Positions 1 to 10,897 of a DNA stretch of 64,000 nt are shown here, piece by piece. The notes under the pieces were generated by a model. The model saw only the letters and a program-made list of their open reading frames with translations. It ran no database searches and had not been told where the DNA came from. The translations under genes and the position numbers were made by a program. The DNA comes from Glebionis coronaria (taxonomy: Eukaryota; Streptophyta; Magnoliopsida; Asterales; Asteraceae): positions 284,442,880 to 284,506,879 of the forward strand of contig CM046874.1 of assembly GCA_025667525.1 (NCBI GenBank), given 5' to 3'. The stretch's first letter is position 1. Every line of letters starts with the position of its first letter.

Positions 1-605
1 GCCATTTTTAGCCTTATTAGCAACAAAATAAAACAAAACATTAAAAGTTGGAAAACGTGAGGGCGTAGAAAAGCAAGTATCTATTCACCCCCCATACTAA
101 AAGTAAACATTGTCCTTAATGTTTCGATTCTAAAGGTGGAGCACCCCCATACTAGAGACGAAGAGTCGAATGCTTAGAATCTAGCATGGAAAGGGTGATA
201 AACAATATATCTAAAGCCGTTTATTAATTATGCTAAAAAATAATTGTTAGAACAATAAGGATATGTCATGGATTCGTGAAAAACTTCTTTAAGCAAACGA
301 TGGAGGCTCACGTAAACGATCACGAGAGTCTTCAATCGTAGATGATGATGATGATCTATATAACACAATCACAAACAACCACGAGACAACAAGTTGGAAG
401 GGCACAAATCCCCTCTCATTATTTATTAGAAAGCATAAAAGATAAGCATGGGATCTCCCCCACAAGGCACCTCGTTTTTGATTACTGAGTCATGAGCTCG
501 ACTCTATCCCCATAAATGTGATCATTTAGGGATAATCATGGTATGGTTAATTTTTGATGGGGCTTACATGATAAACAAGGCCCAAAAAGCAACCGGTATT
601 AAGGA
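1..605 (-). other. Element A 3' untranslated internal region
   Basis: No open frame of note. It aligns by eye with 26870-27400 of element B, including the GATTAC(T/C)GAGTCATGAGCTCG block near 480-500, which in B lies just downstream of the pol stop codon. It is therefore the retrotransposon 3' non-coding region leading towards a polypurine tract and 3' LTR that lie left of the window. Confidence 0.7.
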
Positions 606-1313
606 CTAAGTCATTTGATGATGCAAAATACCGGGATCGAAGATGGCGTCTTCATTTTCATTGGATAAACAAATCAACGCCACTTCAACACGTGCCATAA
701 ACTCAAAGAGTTTGAAGAAAAGAGATGAGAAGTAGAAGGGTGGGACAATTGGTAAGACAAACGTTTGAGCTACTCGAGGTAGACTCGCACCAAGCAAATA
801 GATATAGTTTCCATTTATTGCATCGGTGGAAGACCGAGATTTCCCTTTACATGAAATTCCGGGATCGAATATCTCGTCCTCGGTGGACAAGTATGAGGGA
901 ACATAAGGGGCTTTCCCCATACTAAAAGTACACAAAGCATCGTCAAAAGGAGTAGACGAGCTTGTAGCACTCAAAACACGTGGTGATGACGGAGTTAGGT
1001 TTGTAGAAAAATCTTTTAAATCACATTCAAAATCTTTTCCTTTTTTACCTTTTAAACTCTCCTTATGAAAACCCTTTTTTATTATGTCGAAAATATTTGG
1101 TGTTTCTAAGACGATGTTAGTCACACTAAAAATTCTCACATTTGAAAACCGTTTTGGTTTTGGTGGTGGTAAGTTTTGAAAACGTTTATCGACAAAGAAA
1201 ACCCCATCGGGGTCAACATATTCGTCATCCGAAATATCTTCCGTAGAAACCGAAAACTTATCAACACTTTTCAAGAATGAATGTCGAGGTGAGGCCAAGG
1301 ATTTTTGATTCAA
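606..1313 (-). CDS. Unrecognised ORF of element A in place of pol, with two IFDPGI motifs
   Basis: An open frame of 235 codons sits where B has reverse transcriptase and integrase. It shows no RT, RNase H or integrase motif. Visible features: an acidic N-terminal part (STEDISDDEYVDPDG), a proline and lysine patch (LPPPKPKRFSN), a phosphate-like basic stretch, and two related motifs, EDEIFDPGI (around residue 145) and EDAIFDPGI (around residue 225, near the C-terminus), separated by an aromatic hydrophobic segment (VPPFYFSSLFFKLFEF) that could be a membrane or packing helix. The first few codons may not be the real start, because the frame is entered after a frameshift from the protease region. 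I recall similar IFDPGI-ended proteins from Asteraceae retroelements, but this is unchecked. Function unknown; no assignment is offered. Confidence 0.5.
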   Translation of the reverse strand: MNQKSLASPRHSFLKSVDKFSVSTEDISDDEYVDPDGVFFVDKRFQNLPPPKPKRFSNVRIFSVTNIVLETPNIFDIIKKGFHKESLKGKKGKDFECDLKDFSTNLTPSSPRVLSATSSSTPFDDALCTFSMGKAPYVPSYLSTEDEIFDPGISCKGKSRSSTDAINGNYIYLLGASLPRVAQTFVLPIVPPFYFSSLFFKLFEFMARVEVALICLSNENEDAIFDPGILHHQMT

Positions 1314-1397
1314 GTATTGACGGTTTCTTCTTTGTAGGCTTTACACTCATAACCTCCACCGGCGGAGGAAATGGTAAATTGCTTTTGGAGACATTTC

Positions 1398-3935
1398 CTA
1401 AACTCTTGGTGAAAATTCTTTGCAAACGACATTGGTTGAATCACCATGGTTTAAAGTAGCAATGGAATAGACATGAGAAAGATTGGAGTTTTGTGTTGCA
1501 TTGATGACAAGTTCTTCCTCATTGAAACGAAGGGTGATTTTTCGAGCATGAACATCAATAAGTGCTCTTGATGTATCCAAAAATGAACGACCCAAAATGA
1601 GAGGAACTTTTCGATCGATAGGAATGTCTACAACGATAAAGTCAACGGGATAGTAAAACTTTCCGACTTTAATGAAAACGTCCTCGGCTACTCCATATGC
1701 TAAAACCGTAGAATGATCGGCGATCTCGATAGACATGTTCGAAGGAGTAAGAGTCGGAAGCGAAAGCGATTTGAAATCTCAAGAGGCATTAAATTAATAC
1801 TAGCACCAAGATCGGCCAAGGCGTAGCATTCCTCCATATCTTGAATTGCACACGGGAATAAAAAATTTACCAGGATCACCGACTTTTTCTGGTATGCGGC
1901 TAAGAAAAACCGACGAACAACTAGACGATTGTTGTAACTTCTCTTTGTTGTTTAGCATACTTTTGAAGTTTGCGGCGAATCGAGGCATCATGATAAGAGC
2001 ATCGGAAAAACTTATGTTAAAATGTATGTCACGAAACATTTTCATAAAAAGCTCAAATTGATAATTATTCCGTTCTTGTGCCTTTTCCTTGTTACGTCTC
2101 GATGGGTAAGGTAAGGGTGGTGTGGGTTGGACATTAGGCAACGGACTTGGAATATCGGGTTCCATGATTGGTATTGGTTCAACCATAGGTGTGGCATGAG
2201 CGGTACTTCGTGGGCTTGTGATATGCTCCTTTTCGACCATCACCTCGGGCTCTTTCTCGATTTCCTTCTCCGTAGAAGTACTTGGACGAGAGATTGGTTC
2301 CTTGAAAGTTTTACCACTACGAGTAGTAATAACCTTCATTTCTCCCCTTGGGTTGTTAATGGTATCACTAGGAAGATCACCCGAGGAAGAGGGTTTACAC
2401 ATGATTGCTTCAAACATTTTTGCCATTCGGTCTTCAAATTTTGATTGCCTTAAATCCCGCTTTTAACAATTCTTGCTTAATCTCATGTTGTCCTTGTTCC
2501 ATCTTTTGTTGATTTTGTTGAAGACGTTGAACATTTCCTTCCATTTTATTTGCATGAGTCTTAAGTTCATTAGCAAGTTCGTTTTTAAGCTCGTTTTTCA
2601 ACTCGGATCTTAAGCTAATCATCTCACGTTGCATGTTATCAAATTTAGCATCATTTGCTTTAGCATATTCCAAAAATTCTCCTTGAAGATTTTTAGTGTG
2701 AGCATTTTGAAAACCTTGTGTAGTGTTTTGAAAATCACGGTTTTGGTTTTGATTTGCAAATTTTCCATTCCCACTTTGATAATTCCCTTTGTTATAATTA
2801 CGTGAATTGCCTTGATAACCACCATTTTGGTTGTTGTTTCGATAGTTATTAACATTTTGATTTGGTGGAGCTTGATTTGGGCGGGAACCTTGACCGTTTT
2901 GGTTGTAAGTTCCTGTTGCTACGTAAGCACTCGAAGTGTTACCACCGGCGGTAATGCACTCGGAAAGATGATGAGCTCCACCACAAGACAAACAACTCTT
3001 TTCAACCGCTTTAACCGATGCGGAGTTCAAAGCATCTTGTGCTTTCCAATGAGTCATAAGATTTGAAAACCTATCGAAAAACGATTTTCCTCATTAGCTT
3101 CATCATGTAAGGCATTAATGCTACGAGACGATGACGACGATGACGAACCCATATTGGCAACACTCGGTGTGTTACGAGGTTTGTAAACCTTAAATCTATT
3201 CTCGATAATCTTTAAAGCTTCATCGGTCGTTTTGCACAAAAAATTACCACCCGCGGCGGCATTCAAATAATCTCGTTCATGATCATTAAGCCCATTATAG
3301 AAAGTATCTATTTGATGCAATTCCGAAAAGTCATGGTGTGGACATTCATGTAACATTTTCTTAAATCGTTCCCATGCCATTGAAAAACTTTCATTATTTC
3401 GTTGTGTAAACCTTGAAATCTCATTTTTCAAATGTGTTGTTTTAGATGGTGGAAAAAATTGGTTCACAAATTTAGAAACGAGATCATTCCATGTCAAAAT
3501 TGAATTTGGCGGTTCTTTCTCGAGCCAAATTTTAGCGGGTCCATCTAACGAGTATGGAAACAACATCATATTTATGGCGTCATGTGGAACATCCTTAAAC
3601 TTGCTAGTTGCGGTGAGACGATTAAAATTCCTTATATGGTAATGCGGGTTGTCTTTCTCATGACCTCTAAACTTATTTACTTGCAACATCGACATTAAAA
3701 TCGTCTTAATCTCGAAATTCTCCGCAAGGATAGCGGGAATCACAATGGCTTCTCTAAAACCCTCGGTGGGTGCTTGAAGCAACTCCATCATAGTACGATT
3801 AGCCATGACGACTTCTTGTTCTACAATAGGTTCAACAATTGGAGTTTGTTCTTCGATCAACGTCTTTTGATTTCCTTGACTTTGACGACGTTTACGAGCT
3901 CGTTTTGCTTGACTATGAGTTTGCATAAACTTCAC
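1398..3935 (-). pseudogene. gag: Element A gag-protease, frameshifted
   Basis: Four adjacent minus-strand frames together cover Athila gag and retropepsin. 3935-3054 holds the gag core ([46 protein letters not shown]), with the likely start at the MQTH methionine (3926). 3057-2434 holds the zinc knuckle CLSCGGAHHLSEC and an Asn/Gln-rich plus coiled-coil tail. 2426-1800 holds a Pro-rich linker, and its frame is lost just before the DLGAS-type protease site. 1736-1398 holds the C-terminal half of the protease ([23 protein letters not shown]). The same order is continuous in element B, so the frame changes near 3057, 2430 and 1800 are lesions. The protein would form particles and process polyproteins if intact. 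After 1398 homology to B continues only to about 1335. Confidence 0.8.
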
Positions 3936-4654
3936 GTAGAATGGGAGGTGAGCAAAGAAGATTCTTTTAGGGTGTTTTGTGAATTTTTAATTTTTTTGAG
4001 TTTTTGATTGTTTTAAATTTTTTTGGATTTTGGTGTATCTTCGTAGACAACAATCTACCAAATCTCTCCTCGAATCAAACTCTTGATTAAAGAAGCCTCA
4101 AAAGAATGAAAACGATCACGTGGAGTGAACGCCTTCGAATAACTTTAGAACTTTGGTGAAAACCAAATTGTTCAAGAGGGTTTAATCACAAAGAAAACCA
4201 AGCAAATATATATGATACGTAATAATACTTTGGGCGGCAAAACCCTCGATTAGCCTTCAATCTCAAAATACTCACAAGCAAGCGGGGAAACAAGGCGGCG
4301 CGAAGCACTTAAGAGCCTTTTTCCTTAGGGTATATTTTATAATACCCGCCTTATACCCACCTTATAGTTTGTATTTTTCAAAATCGAGCTTCACGAAAGT
4401 ATTTATCTATTTTTGCCTTTTTCTTTTGTTTGAGATTCGAATACAATAATTAGGAGATCAAATCCCAATTAGCGTTGTGTTTGCACACTTTTGGAGATAT
4501 TTTGTATTGATTGTGATACTTAATATAATATAGTAATAATAATTTTACAAGAAAAACCAAAAAACCGATAATACGTATTAGTAGATTTCTACTAATACAA
4601 ATACTATTTATGGTTAATATTAAAAATAAAAAGATAAATTAATCACGACACACC
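3936..4654 (-). other. Element A 5' untranslated leader
   Basis: AT-rich stretch between PBS and gag with no coding potential. It shares blocks with the leaders of B (33150-33876) and, on the other strand, C (21493-22032), for example the GGTGGGTATAAGGCGG and AAGGCTCTTAAGTGCTT segments read on the minus strand. This shared leader supports a common family for A, B and C. Confidence 0.75.
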
Positions 4655-4672
4655 TCCCCGGCAACGGCGCCA
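4655..4672 (-). other. Element A primer binding site, tRNA-Asp(GTC)
   Basis: The minus strand reads TGGCGCCGTTGCCGGGGA, the exact reverse complement of the last 18 nt (with CCA) of plant tRNA-Asp. It lies 3 bp from the LTR edge at 4676. Athila elements are known to use this primer. Confidence 0.9.
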
Positions 4673-4675
4673 AAA

Positions 4676-7371
4676 TGATTGTGGTAAAATACGTCTCTTG
4701 TTTAGGAAAACAAAAGAGCGTAAATGAGCGGTAAGTATTAAGTGATGATTTAGGAAAATCAAACACTAATGACCCTTATGATGTGAAAGTTCGTTTCCCA
4801 AGGAGGTATATGTGTGTGAATAATTCGTAATTAATTTGAGATTAATATTTGAAAGAAGGGGATGAGAAAAGCGAATGACGAAGACGTGAAATTAATTACT
4901 ACGACGACTAAACGTAAAACCGTAAAAAGTACAAAAATAAAAATTAATTCTAAAAATTCCCAAAAATTCCCAAAAATCAAAATAAATAAACTAAGAGTTT
5001 ACCAATGATCAAAACTTTTTCATACCTTTTAATTAGTTAAATATTAATTTTTAAATGCTAATTAAAGCCCTAAAAATCAAATCAATTATCAAAAAGCCCA
5101 AATAAAGATTTTTCAATTGGTAAACCTCTAAAACGACCTAAAAAGATTAAAAACTATTTTTATAAATTTTTAAACTAAGAAAAACTATTTAAAATGATTT
5201 AAAAACTATTAAAACTTAAAATAATTATAAAGATTAATCTAATGATGATAAAATTAATTCAAGAGTTGCAAAAATCCTATTTTAATGTGTTAAAGATAAG
5301 AAAAATATAAAAAGTGCAAAAATGTGAAATCTGGAAAATAATAATAAAATAATATTAAAATAATATTAAAAATCCAGAAATTAATTAAAATTATAAAAAC
5401 TTGCAAACTAGTTTATTTCAACCTAAATAATCAGAAAATGAAAGTGAAATTACCAAAATACCCCTAATGGGCCCCTAAATGGGACCCCAAATGGGCTAAA
5501 AGCAAAATCAGTCAACCTTAATGGGCTTTTGGGCCCAAAAAGTCAAACTAGGCCCAAATGACCTGAAAAAGCCCTATGTGACTCAAAATTTAATTCTAAG
5601 TACAAAAGTCTGAAGGCCCAAAAGCTGATTTTGAGTTTATCACAACTTAAATAACAAACAACTTATTCTTATTGGGCCAATAAGCACATTAAGCAATAAG
5701 CCAATGCCATAAGCTCTACTTAAACACACAACCTTCTTTTGAGATGCCTAAGAGATCTGTAAAAAGAAATTTTGAAAAAGCTCACTCAATAAGCCAGAAA
5801 TAAGCAAAGAAAAATTTCACAAAAGGACAAGATAGTCGACTTGGAGTTCTAGACCACCTCAGGACTTGATTCAACTTGCAAAAGACTCTAAACAACTTAA
5901 TTAAGCCAAAAAAATCCAGAAAAGTTCAATAAGCAAAGCCAAATAGCCAATAAGAACTTATGAAAAAGTCAAATGAGTTGGTTTTCTAGTCAAAGCTTAA
6001 AGTCAACCCTCCAAATGCTCCAGTATGAACAAATGGGTCAAATAAGGAGCACCTATTACAAAATTAAAGTTGTTTCACGTTTAAATAAGCTGGAATAGCT
6101 TATTGATAAGTCGAACACCAAATTACACTAGCAGGGGGAACTTTCAGTAGGAACTGGTTCCTATTGCTTTGACTTTTTGACTTGTGATTTGTGAGAGATT
6201 TACTATGATTTGTTGGAAAACAAGGGCACCCTTACAACCAGTGAGTTGTAAGGAGTCACAATCAAGCAGAAAATCACACTTCCAATAAGCCAATAAGCAC
6301 AGAATAAGCCAACAATGCCAAGATATGACACACACTTAGCAAATAAGCAGTTATGAACTCTTAAGCAGTTTTAGCATGAATAAGCAAACCAGAATGAACC
6401 AAATGCATACACAAGCTATAATAACTGTTAATAAGCACAAAAAAACTTATTTCAATCACTGAATCAAAGATTACAAGCAGATCAAAGCATATGCAGGTTA
6501 CTGATTATGAACTTCAAGAACACAAATGCTTTTTCTGATATAAATGACCACAAATCCAAATTAAACACTCAAATCTTACTTCCCTGGTTGTATTAACTCA
6601 GATTTAACACTTGTTAACCCTAGTCTATGATTAGATCTAGGTGTCCTCAAAATTTCAGCCAATATTACCAAGTATTTTGGATTTTATAGCCTCTTGTTGG
6701 ATCTAGGTGTTAATAGCCACAAAACTTGCAGATAACCAACACTTAAGAACAGATAAGCATGTACAAACTCAATAGAACCAAGTACCACAACAAAGGAGGC
6801 CTTAAATCCCTTTGAATCAGTTAACCCAAACACCCCTTTGGAATCTGATTTTGCAATCTTCCAAAGGATTGTTGTGATTTAACCTATCAAACAAGATCTA
6901 ATCCACCCTAACAACTCTTATACAACCTCAGAAACTCAAATCAAGCATTAAAACAGAGATTCTCAATAGAACATGCATAATCACCAAATATTCAATGAGA
7001 ATCAGAAAAATGAAAAGGGAAAGGGATGCAAACCTCCAAGACTTACATCCAAGCCTTGGAATGTTTGAGCTGAGGTGCTAGAAAAACAAGCACTAGCTTC
7101 CTTGTACCTGCTAAGATCAACAAACCACAATGATGAACACAAACTATGAAACTTCTGATTTTTTGAAACACAAGCTTTATTACTTAAAACCTTGCGTCAA
7201 AAACCACAAAACATGAATATGGAACTCAGATTTCAGCTATTCAATCACCAAACTTTTATAAATAACAAGAGAGAAAATCACAATTTTCAGAAAACTCAAT
7301 TTTATTTCAATAAAAAGGAATTACAAAGTAATAGCTAAAATCTAGAACAAGGGACTCTCACAAGTTGAGGT
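4676..7371 (-). repeat. Element A 5' LTR, inner part
   Basis: Begins with TGATTG on the plus strand next to the PBS and runs until element H interrupts it at 7372. It resumes after 17562. Without H the LTR would be about 3.78 kb. It aligns patchily with the C LTR fragment on the opposite strand, for example the block around 6230-6260 (AAGGGCACCCTTACAACC) with its reverse complement at 19910-19940, and the TAGATCTAGGTG blocks near 6640 and 6710. No coding content; small frames inside are chance. Confidence 0.85.
7367..7371. repeat. Left target-site duplication of element H (GAGGT)
   Basis: GAGGT directly precedes the TGTCACA start of H and is repeated at 17563-17567. A 5-bp duplication is standard for LTR retrotransposon integrases. 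Confidence 0.95.
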
Positions 7372-10300
7372 TGTCACAAACGTGAATTTGAATCTATTTA
7401 ATTTACGTGAATCGCGATGGTTCGGGTTAAACTTATGTGTCTATTGATATTCCCGATTGATTTCGTGTAATTTGGGTACAAGCATAAATTTTTTTTATGA
7501 ATGACCTTCATGGAAATTTGATATTTTTACTTCGAATAAGTTTTAGCTTACTTATGTTACGCAAAAAATTTATTTAGGAATCATATGACATAAACCGACC
7601 CATAATTAATCAACGTAACCTATTTAGGTTTTACATGACGCAAATATTCACAATTGAAAACATTTACGTAATTCCTAAAACCACTTAAAACCCCATTCAT
7701 TTGATAACCAAAGTACATTTAAACTTTACCTACACTAAATTATCAACTACAAAAAAATATTCCTACAAAATCTAATTACAAAATAAACAAACAAAACTTC
7801 CTTGTTACTAAGTACAAAACCGGCCCCCCTTTCTACCTAAACAAAACCCATGTCCCATTTTCTTTAAACCCATAATCAACTCATTTAAGTTTATCTAGTA
7901 CCTCCACTCCCTCATAAAGACTAAGTACTTATTGTCTCATTTCCCTCTCCTTTGTCCAACGTGTGCTCCCATTTCCCATGGTTTTCTTTGAACTTAACCT
8001 TGTACAAACATCCTATATTAATTAGTCAATATAGAAGACCACACTTTCCTTCTTCTCCCTGCCATATACCGAACCCCCAAATGCTTTAACAATTCCCCAA
8101 CAATTTGGCACTTCCCCATGGTACTTCTTAGAAGGTACATTTAGTTCCAAATGAACCAAACAACATGAAGTCCTAACTAGATTTAGAGATCTCCTAACTC
8201 CCTTAATTCCCTATAAATACCAGGTTCTTTGCAAAGTAAAACACACACAAACTCACTTGTATAAAAACAAACTCCTTTATATTGGGACTATTGTAGCCGC
8301 CGCCTAGAAAAGAAGAAGAAGGGTTACGTTTAATTATAGTTGTTTGGTTCGGGTTATAGATTTGGTGTTAAGCTTTTGGAGGTTAGGGTTTGAGTAAAGT
8401 GACGCATAGTTGGGTTCTCGCGGGTTAGCTTTTCTTCGCCATTTTCAAACTAGAACAAATGTAAGCTCACAACCTACTTACTTTTACATCATGTTGCATA
8501 GCATACTTGTTACGTCCATTACGCTAGTATGTGCTTGGTTAAAAAGAAAAAAAAAAGTATTCTCAACTAGTGTAACCCTCTGATAATGAACCATATATTT
8601 TAAAGCATGGATAAATGGTAACATGATGAACTATGATTACACTACCCTTAATTAACCGTGGTATACATGGGGAACCCATGCATAAAATCATCTCCTAACA
8701 CATTGATTTACTAGTTTAAAATTAGGATACAAAATCATGATTTTATGTGGAAAATAAAAGGCCTGATGTAATATACATAGGACTAGAAGTTGATCACTGA
8801 ACATGGGTTATGACGGGTCATGGGCTTGTCGTGTAATCAACATAATGATGGTCACCTAAACTAGGACTTCTGGTAACATCAAACATGTAGTAACACGTAA
8901 GTAATTCATGCTTGAATATATATTAGTAACATAACAAGTTGTTATGTTAAACATAAACTTAAGATATAAAGGCGAAAACAAAACTATATTTTCTTATGCC
9001 CCTCCTGTTCGAATGCTACTGTAAAACAAAAATGGTTAATCAGACTACTAGTTTGTGAAGATGTAAAAACTATGTGTGAAATGGTTATTTTGATATTCGA
9101 ACCCAAACTGCTATTTTCAGACCTATATATAATACAACACGGAGAGTTATGAGTCGAGACTTATAGCTCGTAACATAACCACTAGTTTTGAGTTTGAAAT
9201 GCAATAAGAATTACTCTAAAATGTTAAGTATTGAGCTCGGGGTGAGCCTATGAAAACAGTTGCGAACAGCTATTTTTCGACCCATTTTTACTATCAAAAC
9301 GACCTTGGCCCGAGTTGGTTAAACAACGAAATTTGTAGACTGCCATGCCGTCTACATGGGCATACTTTTGGTTAGACCCAAAAGTTGTTATCGAGAACCG
9401 TAGACGAGGTCGAAACCGACCCGCTAGACATCATATTGTTTAAAAATACTTTCACGACCCTTATTTCGAACACGATTTTAACCCATCAAACTACCTCGGT
9501 TTATAAAGCTTAAAACACCGACTTTTAGACCGCCTGGCTAGCTACCCGACGGTACTATCGGTTTACTCCGTGAGTTACTAACGAGCCCGCTATTTACTCC
9601 GGAAAATTGATGATATCACTTTGTTTCAAAATGTTTCTCGTTACCAGTACGTTACTTTTTCAAAATGCATATTCCTAATTAATGTTTCATGTCTCACGAC
9701 ATGAAACATTCTTTAAATTAAGTTAAAATTAAAATATTAAAATTTTTATTTATTTTATTTATTTAATATGTTTTTAATAATAAAAATATAAAATACATTT
9801 AAGATATTGACCCATTGCATGACTTAACTAAATAAACTGTTCCGACTACGAAGTGTACAATATTGCTAAATATATCCTGATTAAATGACTACACTTTTAT
9901 TAAAATGTTAAACTTTCGCAACTATAAAAACTATCATTTATTTAAATAAACTCAAGCACATACTAGGGGACTAAATTCTATGTTTTATTATAGTTTTGCA
10001 TGAGTAGTAATACGAACCTTTTTTAATTTAGGTTACGGATTGTTTTGAGCTATTATATCTCTCCATCAACGTTGTGCTATTTAACCGTTGCTATTGCTTC
10101 GAGGTGAGTTTCATAGCCCCACTTTTAATTGTTTTAACTATTTTGGGGTGAGAACATTGCTTGTTTTTAACGGATGAACATAAGTGCCTTAAACTGATAC
10201 GTTTGCCTACATGATGTCTAAGTAGCGATATCCCTAGATGCTTTAGCCCACTATCGTGAACCGTTAATTACTTTGTGTAAGCGCGAATGTTATGGATAGA

Positions 10301-10882
10301 TCTATTGGGATTGACCTCCCTATCTAATGTTGGTTGTGTGACCAAATTAGATACACTTACATTTGAGTCGTTACGAATGCTTTGGGATAGGCATTTGCTC
10401 GGGCTCTCATTATATCTTGTTGGTTGGTTAACGCTTCGGTGTCATGAGCTTAGACGTAGGTTGTTGAAACGTATACTTTTGATTATAATCTTATATTTGT
10501 TATAAGATTATATGCCGGTTGCCTTGAAATTCTTATGGTTCATCAATCTATTTAAACTTAAACCTATGAACTCACCAACCTTTGTGTTGACACTTTAGCA
10601 ATGTTTTTCTCAGGTATCAAGACGGAGGAGTGACGTGGTTATGCATGGGAGGTTTTTAAATGAAAATGGTCGTGACTAGTGTATGGATATTTAGATCAAT
10701 GTTAAAGTCTTTTGAAACAATGTTTTATTATGATCTTGTGTAATTCGCTTCCGAACAAGTTTATGCTTTTAATTAAAAGAAAATGGCTTTTAAATAGTCG
10801 TTCTTTGTATCTATGTCTTGTGATAGTCATGACCGTCGCACCCCATTGTGTTGTATTACTCTGATAAATTGGGGGTGTGACA
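7372..10882 (+). repeat. Element H 5' LTR
   Basis: 3,511 bp, TGTCACAAACGTG...GGGGGTGTGACA. It is nearly identical to 14060-17562, with a few tens of substitutions and small indels by eye. A CTATAAATAC TATA-like box at 8211-8220 is followed by a likely transcribed part with A/C-rich and then GT-rich sequence. A 72-codon frame (10287-10505) recurs in the other LTR and has no protein features; I treat it as chance. The U5 end contains CTCAGGTATCAAGACGG-type sequence (10610-10625) common in gypsy LTRs. Confidence 0.93.
8212..8219 (+). promoter_or_regulatory. TATA box of H 5' LTR
   Basis: TATAAATA in a C/T-rich context about 840 bp into the LTR. The same box is kept in the 3' LTR at 14900-14907. 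It is a plausible Pol II promoter for the element; the transcription start is not resolved. Confidence 0.5.
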
Positions 10883-10885
10883 GAC

Positions 10886-10897
10886 TGGTATCAGAGC
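10886..10897 (+). other. Element H primer binding site, tRNA-iMet
   Basis: TGGTATCAGAGC, complementary to the 3' end of the initiator methionine tRNA, 3 bp after the LTR end. It fixes plus-strand orientation. Confidence 0.9.
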
